A DNA stretch of 64,000 nucleotides from Paenibacillus marchantiophytorum. Its GTDB lineage: Bacteria > Bacillota > Bacilli > Paenibacillales > NBRC-103111. This document shows, in pieces, positions 26,969-36,489 of the stretch (position 1 is the first letter of the stretch; each line of letters starts with the position of its first letter). Position numbers and translations under genes: made by a program. A model generated the notes under the pieces. The model saw only the letters and a program-made list of their open reading frames with translations. It was not told the DNA's origin and made no database searches. Where the stretch lies: NCBI RefSeq assembly GCF_014640555.1, contig NZ_BMHE01000029.1:1-64000 (forward strand). The letters are read 5' to 3'.

Positions 26969-27817
26969 TTAGAAAGCAGGAACAATCGCGCCTTTGTACT
27001 TCTCTTCAATGAATTTCTTCGTGTCGGCGGAGTTTAATGCTTTCGCCAGTTTTTGCATCGCTTCGGCGTCCTTGTTGTCTGGACGGGAGACGAGAATGTT
27101 GACGTAAGGCGAGTTTTTATCTTCAATAAACAACGCATCCTTCGTCGGCAATAAATTGGCTTGCAGCGCATAGTTCGTATTGATTAAGGCGAGATCAAAT
27201 TCGCCGATGGTGCGCGGCAGCATGGCAGGATCAAGTTCCTTGATTTGCAGTTTCTTCGCATTTTCCACGACATCTTGAACGGTTCCTTTGATGCCGACGC
27301 CGTCTTTCAACTTAATGAGACCATTCTTTTCCATCAAAGCAAGCGCGCGGCCTGCATTGGAAGGGTCATTGGGGATGGCGACAGCTGCTCCTTCTTTCAA
27401 ATCAGCGACAGCTTTTACTTTTTGGGAATACGCGCCGAATGGCTCGATGTGGACGCCGATGACTTTCACGAGGTTTTGTTTTTTATCCGTGTTGAATTGG
27501 TCTAGATAAGGCTGATGCTGAAAGAAGTTCGCATCCAGCTGTTTCTCGAACACTTGTACATTCGGCTGCACATAGTCGTTGAATTCGATCACTTCCAAAT
27601 TAACGCCTTGTGTCTTTAATTTGGCTTTCACACTGTTCAGTATCTCAGCATGCGGGACGGAGGACGCTCCAACCTTGAGCGTTACTTCTTTGCCAGCCGC
27701 AGGTGCTGTTGAAGCAGCAGGGGCAGAACTTGCTGGCGTTTCGGTTGCTTTTTGCCCGCAAGCAGCTAAGGCAAGGACCAGAAATAAGGAAACGATGGAT
27801 ATAGAAATTTTCTTCAC
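26969..27817 (-). CDS. metQ: Methionine ABC transporter substrate-binding lipoprotein MetQ
   Basis: The NlpA/MetQ-family receptor of the D/L-methionine importer, about 282 aa, with a lipoprotein signal (VLALAACG). Family landmarks include KVGASSVPHAEIL, FNDYVQPNVQ and AIPNDPSNAGRALALME. The start is GTG at 27817, with GGAGG about 10 bases upstream; the frame stays open to 27931 but that extension carries no signal-peptide character. It is the last gene of metN-metI-metQ, transcribed on the minus strand. Confidence 0.93.
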   Translation of the reverse strand: MKKISISIVSLFLVLALAACGQKATETPASSAPAASTAPAAGKEVTLKVGASSVPHAEILNSVKAKLKTQGVNLEVIEFNDYVQPNVQVFEKQLDANFFQHQPYLDQFNTDKKQNLVKVIGVHIEPFGAYSQKVKAVADLKEGAAVAIPNDPSNAGRALALMEKNGLIKLKDGVGIKGTVQDVVENAKKLQIKELDPAMLPRTIGEFDLALINTNYALQANLLPTKDALFIEDKNSPYVNILVSRPDNKDAEAMQKLAKALNSADTKKFIEEKYKGAIVPAF

Positions 27818-27863
27818 GATGTATAACCTCCATGGTGGGATTGATTGGATAGACAATGTCCAG

Positions 27864-28526
27864 TTATTTGCGGGAAAACTTGGTGACCAGGCGATCCCCC
27901 AGCACTTGCAGCAACTGGACGAAGAGCACAAGGATCACGACGGTCACGATCATGATATCGGTTCGAAACCGCATGTAGCCGTAGCGGAGCGCGAGATCGC
28001 CAAGTCCACCGCCTCCGACGACGCCTGACATGGCGGAGTAGGAGAGCAGGGCAACAGCCGTGACAGTAACGGCTGAGATCAGGCCTGGGCGCGCTTCAGG
28101 GAGCAGGACGCGCCAAACGATTTGCCAAGGCGTAGCGCCCATCGACTGAGCGGCTTCAATGACGCCGCTCTCGATCTCGCGCAGCGCAGACTCGACCAGC
28201 CGCGCGAGGAACGGCGCGGCCGCAATGACGAGCGGCGGGATAGCGCCCTTCACGCCAATGGTTGTATGCACGAGCACCTTCGTGATCGGGAAGACCGAGA
28301 TCATGAGGATCACGAAGGGAACGGATCGCAGGATGTTGACGACAAGCGAGAGCACACTGTACAGCGGCAAGTTTTGCAACAGCTGACCTCTGGAGCTAAG
28401 AAACAAAATGATGCCAAGCGCCATGCCAATGAGGAAAGTAAATATCAGGGACCATCCCAGCATGATAAGCGTGTCGCCTGTGGCTTTGATGATCTCCGAC
28501 CAGTTGATCTCCCAAGTCATATTCAT
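27864..28526 (-). CDS. metI: Methionine ABC transporter permease MetI
   Basis: The integral membrane subunit of the methionine importer, 220 aa with five predicted helices and the ABC-contact loop region REIESGVIEAAQSMGATPWQ. It overlaps the metN stop by 4 bp and is followed by metQ after 46 bp. Together these three encode a complete MetNIQ importer. Confidence 0.94.
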   Translation of the reverse strand: MNMTWEINWSEIIKATGDTLIMLGWSLIFTFLIGMALGIILFLSSRGQLLQNLPLYSVLSLVVNILRSVPFVILMISVFPITKVLVHTTIGVKGAIPPLVIAAAPFLARLVESALREIESGVIEAAQSMGATPWQIVWRVLLPEARPGLISAVTVTAVALLSYSAMSGVVGGGGLGDLALRYGYMRFRTDIMIVTVVILVLFVQLLQVLGDRLVTKFSRK

Positions 28527-29551
28527 TGTGCAATCACCTCCACATCAATATCTTCCTGCCGCAGTTTGGCGATGACCAACTCGGTGTCGCCGGGCTGTCC
28601 ACCGGTTAGGCGAACGACCAATTGACCGTAGGGGACGCCTTTCATCGCGGAAATGGTGCCTTGCAAAATAGCAAAGGAAACCGTCGTAGACTTGACGATT
28701 TCGAACAGGATCGGTTCGTACGTTTGTTGCCCGACATACGTAATGCGAATCAATGTGCCGGCAGCAGAATTACTTGGAACATCCAGATGGGCACTGCTTG
28801 TCTGCGCTGTGAAGTCAGAAACCTGCCCCACAAAGTCCTTCGTCACAGCGTGTTGGGGCTTGAGGAAGACATCCAGCACATTGCCGGTCTCGACGATCAA
28901 GCCGTTCTCCATCACGGCAACGCGATCACAGATGGCCCGAATGACCTGCATCTCATGGGTAATCAGCAGGATAGTAATTCCCAACTTGTGATTAATATCG
29001 AGCAGTAAGGCGAGAATGGCGTTCGTAGTTTGCGGGTCCAGAGCTGAAGTAGCTTCATCACATAGCAAAATGTCGGGATGATTGGCCAAAGCTCTGGCTA
29101 TGCCAACACGCTGCTTCTGACCGCCGGACAACTGATTCGGATATTTGCTCGCGTGTTCCAGCAATCCGACCAGTTCAAGCAGCTCCTGAATGCGAGCTTG
29201 AATCTTGGCTTGTCCCATACCGGATAGCTTTAGGGGGAATGCCACGTTTTCAGCCACTGTTGCGGAAGATAGCAGATTAAAATGCTGAAATATCATGCCG
29301 ATTTTCCGACGCTTCGCTTGCAGCTGCTTGGCATCCAGGCGCATCATTTCTTCACCATCGATGCGGATGGTTCCCGAGGTAGGCCGTTCCAACAAGTTAA
29401 CACAGCGCAGCAAGGTGCTCTTGCCAGCACCGGAATGTCCGATGATACCGAATATTTCGCCCCGCTTAATATGTAAATGGATGCGATCGATCGCCGGCAA
29501 TCGTCCAGGCATATCCGCATACACTTTTTGCAAATTGTCGATATGAATCAG
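28523..29551 (-). CDS. metN: Methionine ABC transporter ATP-binding protein MetN (CTG start)
   Basis: The ATPase of the methionine importer, 342 aa, with Walker A GHSGAGKST, signature LSGGQKQR, Walker B ILLCDEATSALD and the C-terminal NIL regulatory domain. The first ATG/GTG/TTG-type start (TTG 29533) would begin at LQKVYADMP and lose the usual first strand. The preceding codons read CTG-ATT-CAT-ATC-GAC-AAT, giving the expected MIHIDN N-terminus. AGGAGG lies 8 bases before this CTG (29549-29551). I therefore place the start there. I looked for an S-box (SAM) riboswitch upstream and saw none. Confidence 0.9.
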   Translation of the reverse strand: MIHIDNLQKVYADMPGRLPAIDRIHLHIKRGEIFGIIGHSGAGKSTLLRCVNLLERPTSGTIRIDGEEMMRLDAKQLQAKRRKIGMIFQHFNLLSSATVAENVAFPLKLSGMGQAKIQARIQELLELVGLLEHASKYPNQLSGGQKQRVGIARALANHPDILLCDEATSALDPQTTNAILALLLDINHKLGITILLITHEMQVIRAICDRVAVMENGLIVETGNVLDVFLKPQHAVTKDFVGQVSDFTAQTSSAHLDVPSNSAAGTLIRITYVGQQTYEPILFEIVKSTTVSFAILQGTISAMKGVPYGQLVVRLTGGQPGDTELVIAKLRQEDIDVEVIAQ

Positions 29552-29706
29552 GGTGAATACCTCCTATGCCATGCCACTGGGTTGATTGTATATTTTAACC
29601 AACGGTAAATTATTTTATAAAAATTATCCAGTGAAAGCAACCACCAGAATATGGGAATGGGGTTTTCATTGTGCATTGACGCCTTATTTAATTGGATATA
29701 AACTGA

Positions 29707-29721
29707 GGTTAAACGTTTCAA
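29707..29721 (+). promoter_or_regulatory. LacI-family operator O3 (matches O1)
   Basis: GGTTAAACGTTTCAA, identical over 15 bp to the O1 operator at 9788-9802 in front of the lacI gene, and 40 bp upstream of the start at 29761. It links this transcript to the LacI regulator. Confidence 0.7.
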
Positions 29722-29760
29722 TTTCAAGGTTATGCCTATTATTCAAGGGGGAAGACACCT

Positions 29761-31413
29761 ATGACCAATGTCAAGCATCGACAACACGAAATTATCAAGA
29801 TAATTGCCAATAAGGCCTACAACCAGCCACTTCTAGATAGCGGATTATTATTTCAACAAGATGTACGCGATAATTTCTATTATGCATCCTATTTATTTGC
29901 TGCCGCTGAGGATCAAGCCATGCCGTTTGCCGGTGAGCGGGAAGCAGCGAAAAGCAAAGCCGAGAACGTCTTATTTCACTTGCTTGAGCTGCAGGATCAA
30001 AGCCCAGAGAGCGAGACTTACGGGCATTGGCCATTGAATTTGTGGCCAACCCCGCAAGAGGCAGCGAAGAATACTTTGCCAGTAGAATTAATGGGCAGTT
30101 TGATGGTTTATTTTTATAAGCGCTATGCGCATGTGATGAATTCCGAACTGCGCAGTTCTTTTGACTCTGCGTTGAAGCATATTTATCAAAGTAATTTCTA
30201 TCGTAAACCCTTAACTTCTTATGGTCATCATGAGGCGAAGTACACGGCAGCCAAGCTTATTTTCGGGCAGCTTTATGAGGATAAGGCTTTGGTTGAGGAT
30301 GGTTATCAATCTTTATGTTTGACACTCGACCGGATTAAGAAGACAGGCATGGTTGAGTATGGCGCGCTGCCGTGGTTTTGGCACTGGGTGCAAGCTTTTA
30401 CGTGCGCTTGGGAGCTAACGGAAGATGCAGCCATCCAAACAACTTTGACGCAGATGCTGGATTACTTATGGGACGTTCGCGCTACCTATTATTTGGGCGG
30501 TGCTTGGGTAGGTTCACACTCGCGGATTTGGCCGCATGATATGCCACGAGACACGAATGTGCTGCACGATTATGTGCAGTTCGGCGACTTCCGCTTATCG
30601 GATGTGATGCCTCGTACGGAATATGCCGGTTTTCTGGCATATGAAGCATCAGCGGTCGTGAGAGACAAAGCGTTAAACCGCGCTGCAGCAACGGAAATCA
30701 AGCGCCAGGTGCCGAGGCAAATAGGACAAGCGAGCAATGAAGCGGACGTTCTGCATACGTATGCGTATTTGACGGAGAACTTCGCTGTAGGCGGGATTTG
30801 GGAACGTATTGCTGAATTCGACAATGAACAGCACCGCTGGGATATCAGCTTGCCGCTGGATGCTGCTGAGGGTGTCAATCACTTGTACTTTTTTCACCCT
30901 GGCGACAAATTTAAGGAAGGAGATCTGCGTCACCAAAGCGAATATACAGAGGTGCTTTTTCATCGCAACGCAGTCATAGCTTCCTACCTTATTCCGGATG
31001 ACCAACCTCAGCAAATTTGGGGATGTTTGCCTGTCGGTGAGTGGGTAGAGATGTCTAGCGGCCTGTTCGGTTTATGCGGCAATGTGTTGATTGCGATCTT
31101 TATTCAGCAGCCTTATCTAAGAGAGCTGCAATCCGATCGTTCTGTCGTTACCAGCACCAACAATCAGAATGCCGTTGTCGTCGAAGTGATTGATTTACTT
31201 GCGGCGCAAGCTCAAGGAATTGGAAGTCTTCAGCAATTTGCAAGCAGCATGAACTCTAGACAACCCGCTTTTCTGACATCTAATGATGGGTTTAGCCTTA
31301 CATATAAGACTTTGAGCGAAGAAGCTTTGGTTTTAACCTGTGGCACGGATAGGAAAATCACTAGACTTGTGAATGGTCAGCCGGTTGATTTTGCAGCCTA
31401 TACGGTCACATGA
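29761..31413 (+). CDS. Unrecognised protein, possibly an (alpha/alpha)-barrel glycan-active enzyme
   Basis: A 550-aa cytoplasmic protein (no signal peptide) that I cannot assign to a named family. The first 370 or so residues look helical, with repeated aromatic-rich helices and conserved-looking segments such as RDNFYYASYLF, GHWPLNLWP, GALPWFWHWVQAF, GSHSRIWPHDMPRD and SYGHHEAKYTAAK. This is reminiscent of alginate-lyase/heparinase-type toroids. The last 170 residues appear beta-rich (EYTEVLFHRNAVIASY), as in the C-terminal sandwich of such enzymes. It carries a LacI-type operator upstream and is followed 25 bp later by a CE7 acetylesterase, so it probably acts on the same acetylated oligosaccharide. 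Activity is not known. Confidence 0.75.
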   Translation: MTNVKHRQHEIIKIIANKAYNQPLLDSGLLFQQDVRDNFYYASYLFAAAEDQAMPFAGEREAAKSKAENVLFHLLELQDQSPESETYGHWPLNLWPTPQEAAKNTLPVELMGSLMVYFYKRYAHVMNSELRSSFDSALKHIYQSNFYRKPLTSYGHHEAKYTAAKLIFGQLYEDKALVEDGYQSLCLTLDRIKKTGMVEYGALPWFWHWVQAFTCAWELTEDAAIQTTLTQMLDYLWDVRATYYLGGAWVGSHSRIWPHDMPRDTNVLHDYVQFGDFRLSDVMPRTEYAGFLAYEASAVVRDKALNRAAATEIKRQVPRQIGQASNEADVLHTYAYLTENFAVGGIWERIAEFDNEQHRWDISLPLDAAEGVNHLYFFHPGDKFKEGDLRHQSEYTEVLFHRNAVIASYLIPDDQPQQIWGCLPVGEWVEMSSGLFGLCGNVLIAIFIQQPYLRELQSDRSVVTSTNNQNAVVVEVIDLLAAQAQGIGSLQQFASSMNSRQPAFLTSNDGFSLTYKTLSEEALVLTCGTDRKITRLVNGQPVDFAAYTVT

Positions 31414-31437
31414 CAAAAATAGAAAAGAGGAAGTACA

Positions 31438-32397
31438 ATGCCATTAGTTGACTTACCATTAGAGAAGCTAGTCACGTATGAAGGGCGGAATCCACGTCCG
31501 GAAGATTTCGATGCGTATTGGGAACGCGCAATTGCTGAAATGAAAGCGCTAGATCCTCAGATCGAGCTTCGCCCAAGCGAGTTTCAAGTGCCGTACGCAG
31601 AATGTTTTGATCTCTATTTCACTGGTGTAAAAGGTGCGCGTATTTATGCGAAATATGTGCGTCCTAAGCAGTCAACATCCCCACATCCGGCAGTTGTCCA
31701 ATTCCACGGCTACTCAGGCAGCTCAGGTGATTGGTCTGATAAAATTCAATATGCAGCGCTGGGTTATTCCTTCTTTTCCATGGATTGCCGTGGTCAAGGC
31801 GGGTTATCCGAAGATGCAGGCGGCGTCAAAGGGACGACGCTGCGCGGACATATTGTCCGTGGGTTAGACGATCATCCGGATCAACTGTTGTTCCGTGATA
31901 TTTTCCTGGATACGGCTCAACTAGCTGGTATTGCCATGAATATGCCGGAAGTGGATGCTGAGCGTGTCGGTGTCATTGGGGGATCGCAAGGCGGAGCTCT
32001 GACGATTGCCTGTGCCGCGCTTGAGCCGCGCGTTAAGCGTTTGGCGCCGATGTACCCATTCCTAAGCGACTACAAGCGCGTCTGGGAAATGGATTTAGCG
32101 AAGGATGCCTACCAAGAACTGAAGGATTTCTTCCGTCGTCATGACCCGCAGCATAAGCGGGAAGATGAAATTTTCACAAAGCTCGGTTATATTGATATCC
32201 AATACTTGGCTGACCGCATTCAAGGGGAAGTCATGATGGCTGTTGGTTTAATCGATACGGTTTGTCCACCTTCTACCCAATTTGCGGCTTACAACAAAAT
32301 TAAAGCCAAAAAAAGCTATGAATTGTATCCGGATTACGGCCACGAAGGTCTGCCTGGATTCAGCGATAAAACAATCCAATTCATGTTGGGCCTATAA
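31438..32397 (+). CDS. CE7 acetyl xylan esterase / cephalosporin-C deacetylase family
   Basis: An alpha/beta-hydrolase of carbohydrate esterase family 7, 319 aa, that removes acetyl groups from short sugar oligomers inside the cell. The catalytic triad is visible: S183 in GGSQGG, D273 in LIDTVCPPST and H302 in DYGHEGLPG. The family motif RGQGG is at about 118-122. It lies 25 bp after the unrecognised 550-aa protein and probably shares its LacI-controlled promoter. It converges on an AraC-type gene across a shared terminator. Confidence 0.94.
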   Translation: MPLVDLPLEKLVTYEGRNPRPEDFDAYWERAIAEMKALDPQIELRPSEFQVPYAECFDLYFTGVKGARIYAKYVRPKQSTSPHPAVVQFHGYSGSSGDWSDKIQYAALGYSFFSMDCRGQGGLSEDAGGVKGTTLRGHIVRGLDDHPDQLLFRDIFLDTAQLAGIAMNMPEVDAERVGVIGGSQGGALTIACAALEPRVKRLAPMYPFLSDYKRVWEMDLAKDAYQELKDFFRRHDPQHKREDEIFTKLGYIDIQYLADRIQGEVMMAVGLIDTVCPPSTQFAAYNKIKAKKSYELYPDYGHEGLPGFSDKTIQFMLGL

Positions 32398-32398
32398 G

Positions 32399-32448
32399 CA
32401 CCTGAAAAAGCCTCTCTCATCTAAGGATGTGAGGGGCTTTTTTCAGGT
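32399..32448. terminator. Bidirectional terminator between convergent genes
   Basis: A long stem built from CACCTGAAAAAGCC... and ...GGCTTTTTTCAGGTG, with inner CTCTCATCT/GGATGTGAG pairing. The A-run and T-run on opposite sides allow termination of both the CE7 gene and the minus-strand AraC gene. Confidence 0.85.
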
Positions 32449-33327
32449 GCGATGCTGCTGGCGATAAGTGCGAGGCGTGACGCCGGTCATTTTTTTGAAA
32501 AGCTGATTGAAAAATTTCATATCCTGATACCCTACCGTTGCTGCAATATCACTGATTTTGTGATCTGTTAATCGCAGTTGGCGGCAGCAAGCCTCGATTC
32601 TTGCCTGCTGCACATACGCTGTGAAGGACATTCCCGTGTGTTTCTTCAGCTGCCTATGCAGTTGACGTTCACTGATGGACAGACGGGCAGCAGCTGCGGT
32701 AAGCGAAATAGGATGACTGCAATGGCTGCGAATATACGCAAGCAAGCGGTCCAGATCTTGCAGTTTCGCTTCCGTCATATCCAGTGGATGAGCGAGCTGG
32801 GAACGGTGCATGAACACGAGCAGCTGAGCGACACAGGCTTGGAAAATGGTCATAAAGCCGCTGAGATGAGCATTATACTCGAAATGCAGCCGTTCGAATA
32901 AAGGTTGGAATTCACTGTTGCTCTCTTTAAAAGACAGCCAGGAAGATTGCTCGATGGCCTGTGTGAAAAGGACATTGAAATCATCTTTGGTCCCCTTCGA
33001 TTGCTTGCTTAGAAGCTGTTCCATCCATTCCTGTGTGAACAGACAATTGTATACGATCAGAGGGTTTTTGTTAGCCGTTGAGGATGGCCGGAACACGTGA
33101 GAGACGCCAACAGGGATGAAAAAGAGATCCCCTTTGGATACGGACAGGGAGGTGTTCTCGATATAATGGGCGCCACTCCCCTCTGCTACATAGCTGATTT
33201 CAATGAAATCGTGCGTGTGCTGGAGCATTGCGAAGGACTCATGAACACGATTGACATAGAATGGTAAATCCGGGAGGAAGAACTGATCGCCAGCCGTTTC
33301 CAGAATGCTGCGTTTAATGGTCATCAT
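32443..33327 (-). CDS. AraC family transcriptional regulator (rhamnosidase locus)
   Basis: A 294-aa regulator with an N-terminal cupin sensing domain (HTHDFIEISYVAEGSGAHYIE, GDLFFIPVGVSHVFRP) and a C-terminal AraC-type DNA-binding domain (AAARLSISERQLHRQLKKHT, ISDIAATVGYQDMKFFNQLF). It starts at ATG-ATG after AAGGAGG. It is divergent from the GH78 rhamnosidase gene with 121 bp between the starts, so it is a likely activator of that gene in response to a sugar such as rhamnose (inferred). Confidence 0.9.
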   Translation of the reverse strand: MMTIKRSILETAGDQFFLPDLPFYVNRVHESFAMLQHTHDFIEISYVAEGSGAHYIENTSLSVSKGDLFFIPVGVSHVFRPSSTANKNPLIVYNCLFTQEWMEQLLSKQSKGTKDDFNVLFTQAIEQSSWLSFKESNSEFQPLFERLHFEYNAHLSGFMTIFQACVAQLLVFMHRSQLAHPLDMTEAKLQDLDRLLAYIRSHCSHPISLTAAAARLSISERQLHRQLKKHTGMSFTAYVQQARIEACCRQLRLTDHKISDIAATVGYQDMKFFNQLFKKMTGVTPRTYRQQHRT

Positions 33328-33448
33328 TTTCCTCCTTGATGGCAGATTAGACCCTAATGAATGTCGGAATAAGCCCTAAAAATGAGTACGCTATCATCAT
33401 AAAATAAGGTCGTAGAAGACACAATCATTTTTTTATGGAGGCTGTAAA

Positions 33449-36424
33449 ATGGGAGATTCAGCGATCAACTGGCAGGCGCAATGGATTTGGGGAGAGGGAG
33501 AAGAAAGCCCGCGCAATGAATGGCGCTGCTTTCGCAAAACGTTTCAAGTGCCCGCAGAAGGCTGGCGTGGTGGCAGGCTGTTATTAACAGCAGATTCCAG
33601 ATATGTTCTGTACGTGAATGGGACCCGTGTTGGACGCGGTCCGGTTCGCTCGTGGCCATTTGAACTGGCATACGACACGTATGAGATTGAACATCTGCTT
33701 CGCAAAGGTCAGCAAAATACGATTAGCGTACTGGTCATGCATTTTGGTCTGTCCAACTTTTATTATTTGCGGGGAAGAGGCGGATTGTTAGTCCAAGTGG
33801 AAAGCGAGCTGGCAGGTCAATCGAAGATTAGCCTGGTTTCCGATGCAAGCTGGCAAACCTCTCTGTATGAGGGATACGATACCCGCTCAGGACGGATGTC
33901 CTGCCAGCAAGGATTTGCTGAGCGAATAGATGCTAGAGTATGGCGGGAGGAATGGGTTCAGAACACGTTCGATGATCACAGTTGGAAAGCTGCATCTGCA
34001 CTTGGCGTTGTCGGTATGGAGCCGTGGAGCCAGCTAGTTCCCCGTGATATTCCATACCTGACAGAGGAACGAATATGGCCAATTCGTATCGAAGCTTTGC
34101 ATAAAGTGAAGCCAGTTGCTTGGACAGCATCAATTGATGTTCGGAATCAGATGGTTCCTGACAGTGTCAATCATGCTAATCCAGTAGGTTACGTGGGCTA
34201 TATGGCAACGGTCGTGCGAACGGCTAAGGCTGCGAAAGGAATACTCGGTTTGGTTCAGCCTAGCTGTGTCCAAGCTTGCAGTGTGAACGGGATTTGGCTG
34301 GAAGAAAGTGCGTACACAGGTACTTTGCCTGAACGATATGCCCAGATTCAATTGAAAGCGGGAGACAACTTCCTCTTGTTTGAAACAACGGGTGTAGATC
34401 ATGGTAGAACCTTACAGTTTGGCTTTGATTGCGAGGCAACGTTTGAGTTGATTTCTCCATCGTCAGACGCTGGTACCGCAGATTCCGTTTTCATTTCTAT
34501 TGGCCCATTTGCTTCCTGCGTGTCGATAGATCATCAAGATAACCTGGAGCCTTTGCAAAATTATCAAGGTTTTAATCCCTTTTCATCCGTTGGTGAGGTG
34601 AAGGAGAAGTTAGACGCCGATGCTTTTGCGGATTTTGCCGTCTATGAGGAAGTTAGATCTTTGGCGAGCTCTTCAGAGCTAAGTCTTTATCAGGACTGGA
34701 TTCGGCCGTATCCGCTTGAATTGGTAAGCCGAGATTCTGTTTTTGCTTTAGGCGTCTGGAAAAAAGAAGCAGAAACCCAGCCAATTCCTTACAGTCTGCA
34801 GCAAGCTGTCATCCCGAATGGAAGCCCAGCGACGATCCCTTGGTACGAAGGGGCAGACACGGAATTTATCATTGATTTTGGCAAGGAATGGTCTGGTTTC
34901 CTTGAGTTTGAAGTCGATGCTTCAGAGGGGACGGTACTTGATTTCTACGGTTTTGAATACATGCGGGACGGCTGGCGGCAGGACACCTTTGATTTGGATA
35001 ATACACTGCGCTATACATGCGCTGAGGGGCGTCAATCGTATACGTCTCAAGTGCGAAGAGGATTCCGTTACTTAATGGTGACTGCCAGGAATGCGGCAAC
35101 TGCTGTGAAGCTTCACGGTGTGCAGATCTGGCAAAGCAACTACCCCGTTGCGGAAATTGGGCGGTTTCAAAGTTCAGATGCGCTGTTGAATGATATTTGG
35201 CAGATTAGCAGGCACACGACCCGACTCTGCATGGAAGACACGTTCGTAGATTGTCCAGCCTACGAGCAGGTTTTCTGGGTAGGGGATAGCCGAAATGAAG
35301 CGCTTGTCAATTATTACGTCTTTGGCGCAACCGATATTGTAGAGCGTTGTTTGCGGCTGGTTCCTGGGTCACGCACACAATCGCCGTTGTATGTGGACCA
35401 GGTTCCGAGTGGGTGGAGCAGCGTTATCCCCAATTGGACGTTTTTCTGGGCGCTTGCGAGCTGCGAGTTCTATGAGCATACCGGAGATGAAGCGTTTGCT
35501 CGTGACATGTGGCCGCATATTCGATATACATTGGAGCATTATGAACACAAGTTGGATGAACGCGGCTTATTATTTATCAAAGGCTGGAATCTACTCGATT
35601 GGGCGCCCATTGATCAACCGAACAATGGCGTTGTCACCCATCAGAATATGATATTGGTCAAAACGCTGCGCAGTGCCGCTGGCTTGGCAAGGGCCGTCGG
35701 AGATAACGAAGAAGCGGCAGCGTACGAGGCTAAAGCCATGCGGCTATGTGCAGCCATTAACGAGCATCTATGGCATCAGGAGCGCGGCGCATATCTGGAC
35801 TGCATCCATGCGGATGGCCGGCCATCGACTGTGTTCAGCATGCAGACGCAGGTGATTGCTTACTTATGCGGGATCCCAGAGGGGGAACGTGCTGAGCAGC
35901 TTAGGAGCTATTTGTTTGCGCCGCCAGCAGATTTTGTGCAAATCGGGAGTCCATTTATGTCGTTCTTCTACTATGAGGCCTTGGCCAAATTAGGCGGTGT
36001 CGGTACGGACCGGATGATTACGGATATGCGTCAACATTTTGGGCAAATGATCGACTACGATGCGACGACCTGTTGGGAAATGTATCCGAATTTCAAGGAG
36101 AATCGCGCGAATCCCGATATGCTCACGCGCAGCCATTGCCATGCGTGGTCCGCGGCGCCGGGCTACTTCCTCGGCGCGCAGGTTCTTGGCGTTACGTCCG
36201 CCGACAAGGGCTGGCGGAAGGTGGTCGTAGCTCCACAGCCCGCTGACTTGCAGTGGGCGAGGGGGACGGTGCCGCTGCCGCGGGAAGGACGAATCGATGT
36301 CGCCTGGCGACTCGAGGAGGACGGACGCGTGATGCGGCTGCAGGTCTGGGCACCGCGCAGCGTAGAGCTCGAGATCCGCATCCCGGACGGTTTGGACGGG
36401 ATTGTGGAGCGGCATGAGGTTTAG
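33449..36424 (+). CDS. GH78 alpha-L-rhamnosidase
   Basis: A 991-aa glycoside hydrolase of family 78 with no signal peptide. It opens with the WIWGEGEESPRNEWRCFRKTF beta-sandwich (domain N) and continues through two further beta domains. The catalytic (alpha/alpha)6 barrel begins near residue 570. The family signature DCPAYEQVFWVGDSRNE is at about residues 603-620 and supplies the catalytic and sugar-binding acids, with TCWEMYPNF near 875 carrying the second conserved Glu. The C-terminal domain follows. It probably removes terminal alpha-L-rhamnose from imported oligosaccharides or flavonoid glycosides. It is divergent from an AraC regulator. Confidence 0.93.
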   Translation: MGDSAINWQAQWIWGEGEESPRNEWRCFRKTFQVPAEGWRGGRLLLTADSRYVLYVNGTRVGRGPVRSWPFELAYDTYEIEHLLRKGQQNTISVLVMHFGLSNFYYLRGRGGLLVQVESELAGQSKISLVSDASWQTSLYEGYDTRSGRMSCQQGFAERIDARVWREEWVQNTFDDHSWKAASALGVVGMEPWSQLVPRDIPYLTEERIWPIRIEALHKVKPVAWTASIDVRNQMVPDSVNHANPVGYVGYMATVVRTAKAAKGILGLVQPSCVQACSVNGIWLEESAYTGTLPERYAQIQLKAGDNFLLFETTGVDHGRTLQFGFDCEATFELISPSSDAGTADSVFISIGPFASCVSIDHQDNLEPLQNYQGFNPFSSVGEVKEKLDADAFADFAVYEEVRSLASSSELSLYQDWIRPYPLELVSRDSVFALGVWKKEAETQPIPYSLQQAVIPNGSPATIPWYEGADTEFIIDFGKEWSGFLEFEVDASEGTVLDFYGFEYMRDGWRQDTFDLDNTLRYTCAEGRQSYTSQVRRGFRYLMVTARNAATAVKLHGVQIWQSNYPVAEIGRFQSSDALLNDIWQISRHTTRLCMEDTFVDCPAYEQVFWVGDSRNEALVNYYVFGATDIVERCLRLVPGSRTQSPLYVDQVPSGWSSVIPNWTFFWALASCEFYEHTGDEAFARDMWPHIRYTLEHYEHKLDERGLLFIKGWNLLDWAPIDQPNNGVVTHQNMILVKTLRSAAGLARAVGDNEEAAAYEAKAMRLCAAINEHLWHQERGAYLDCIHADGRPSTVFSMQTQVIAYLCGIPEGERAEQLRSYLFAPPADFVQIGSPFMSFFYYEALAKLGGVGTDRMITDMRQHFGQMIDYDATTCWEMYPNFKENRANPDMLTRSHCHAWSAAPGYFLGAQVLGVTSADKGWRKVVVAPQPADLQWARGTVPLPREGRIDVAWRLEEDGRVMRLQVWAPRSVELEIRIPDGLDGIVERHEV

Positions 36425-36489
36425 CAAGGTGAGACGAAACGGCGCAGCATCGATCGTAGGGGCGCTATTTCGCGTTAAGGCGCCCGTCA

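Noticed and set aside
29552..29760. Possible S-box (SAM) riboswitch before metN
   Set aside because: No S-box core or terminator of the right layout is visible on the minus strand; only a weak CACTGG/CCAGTG inverted repeat is present.
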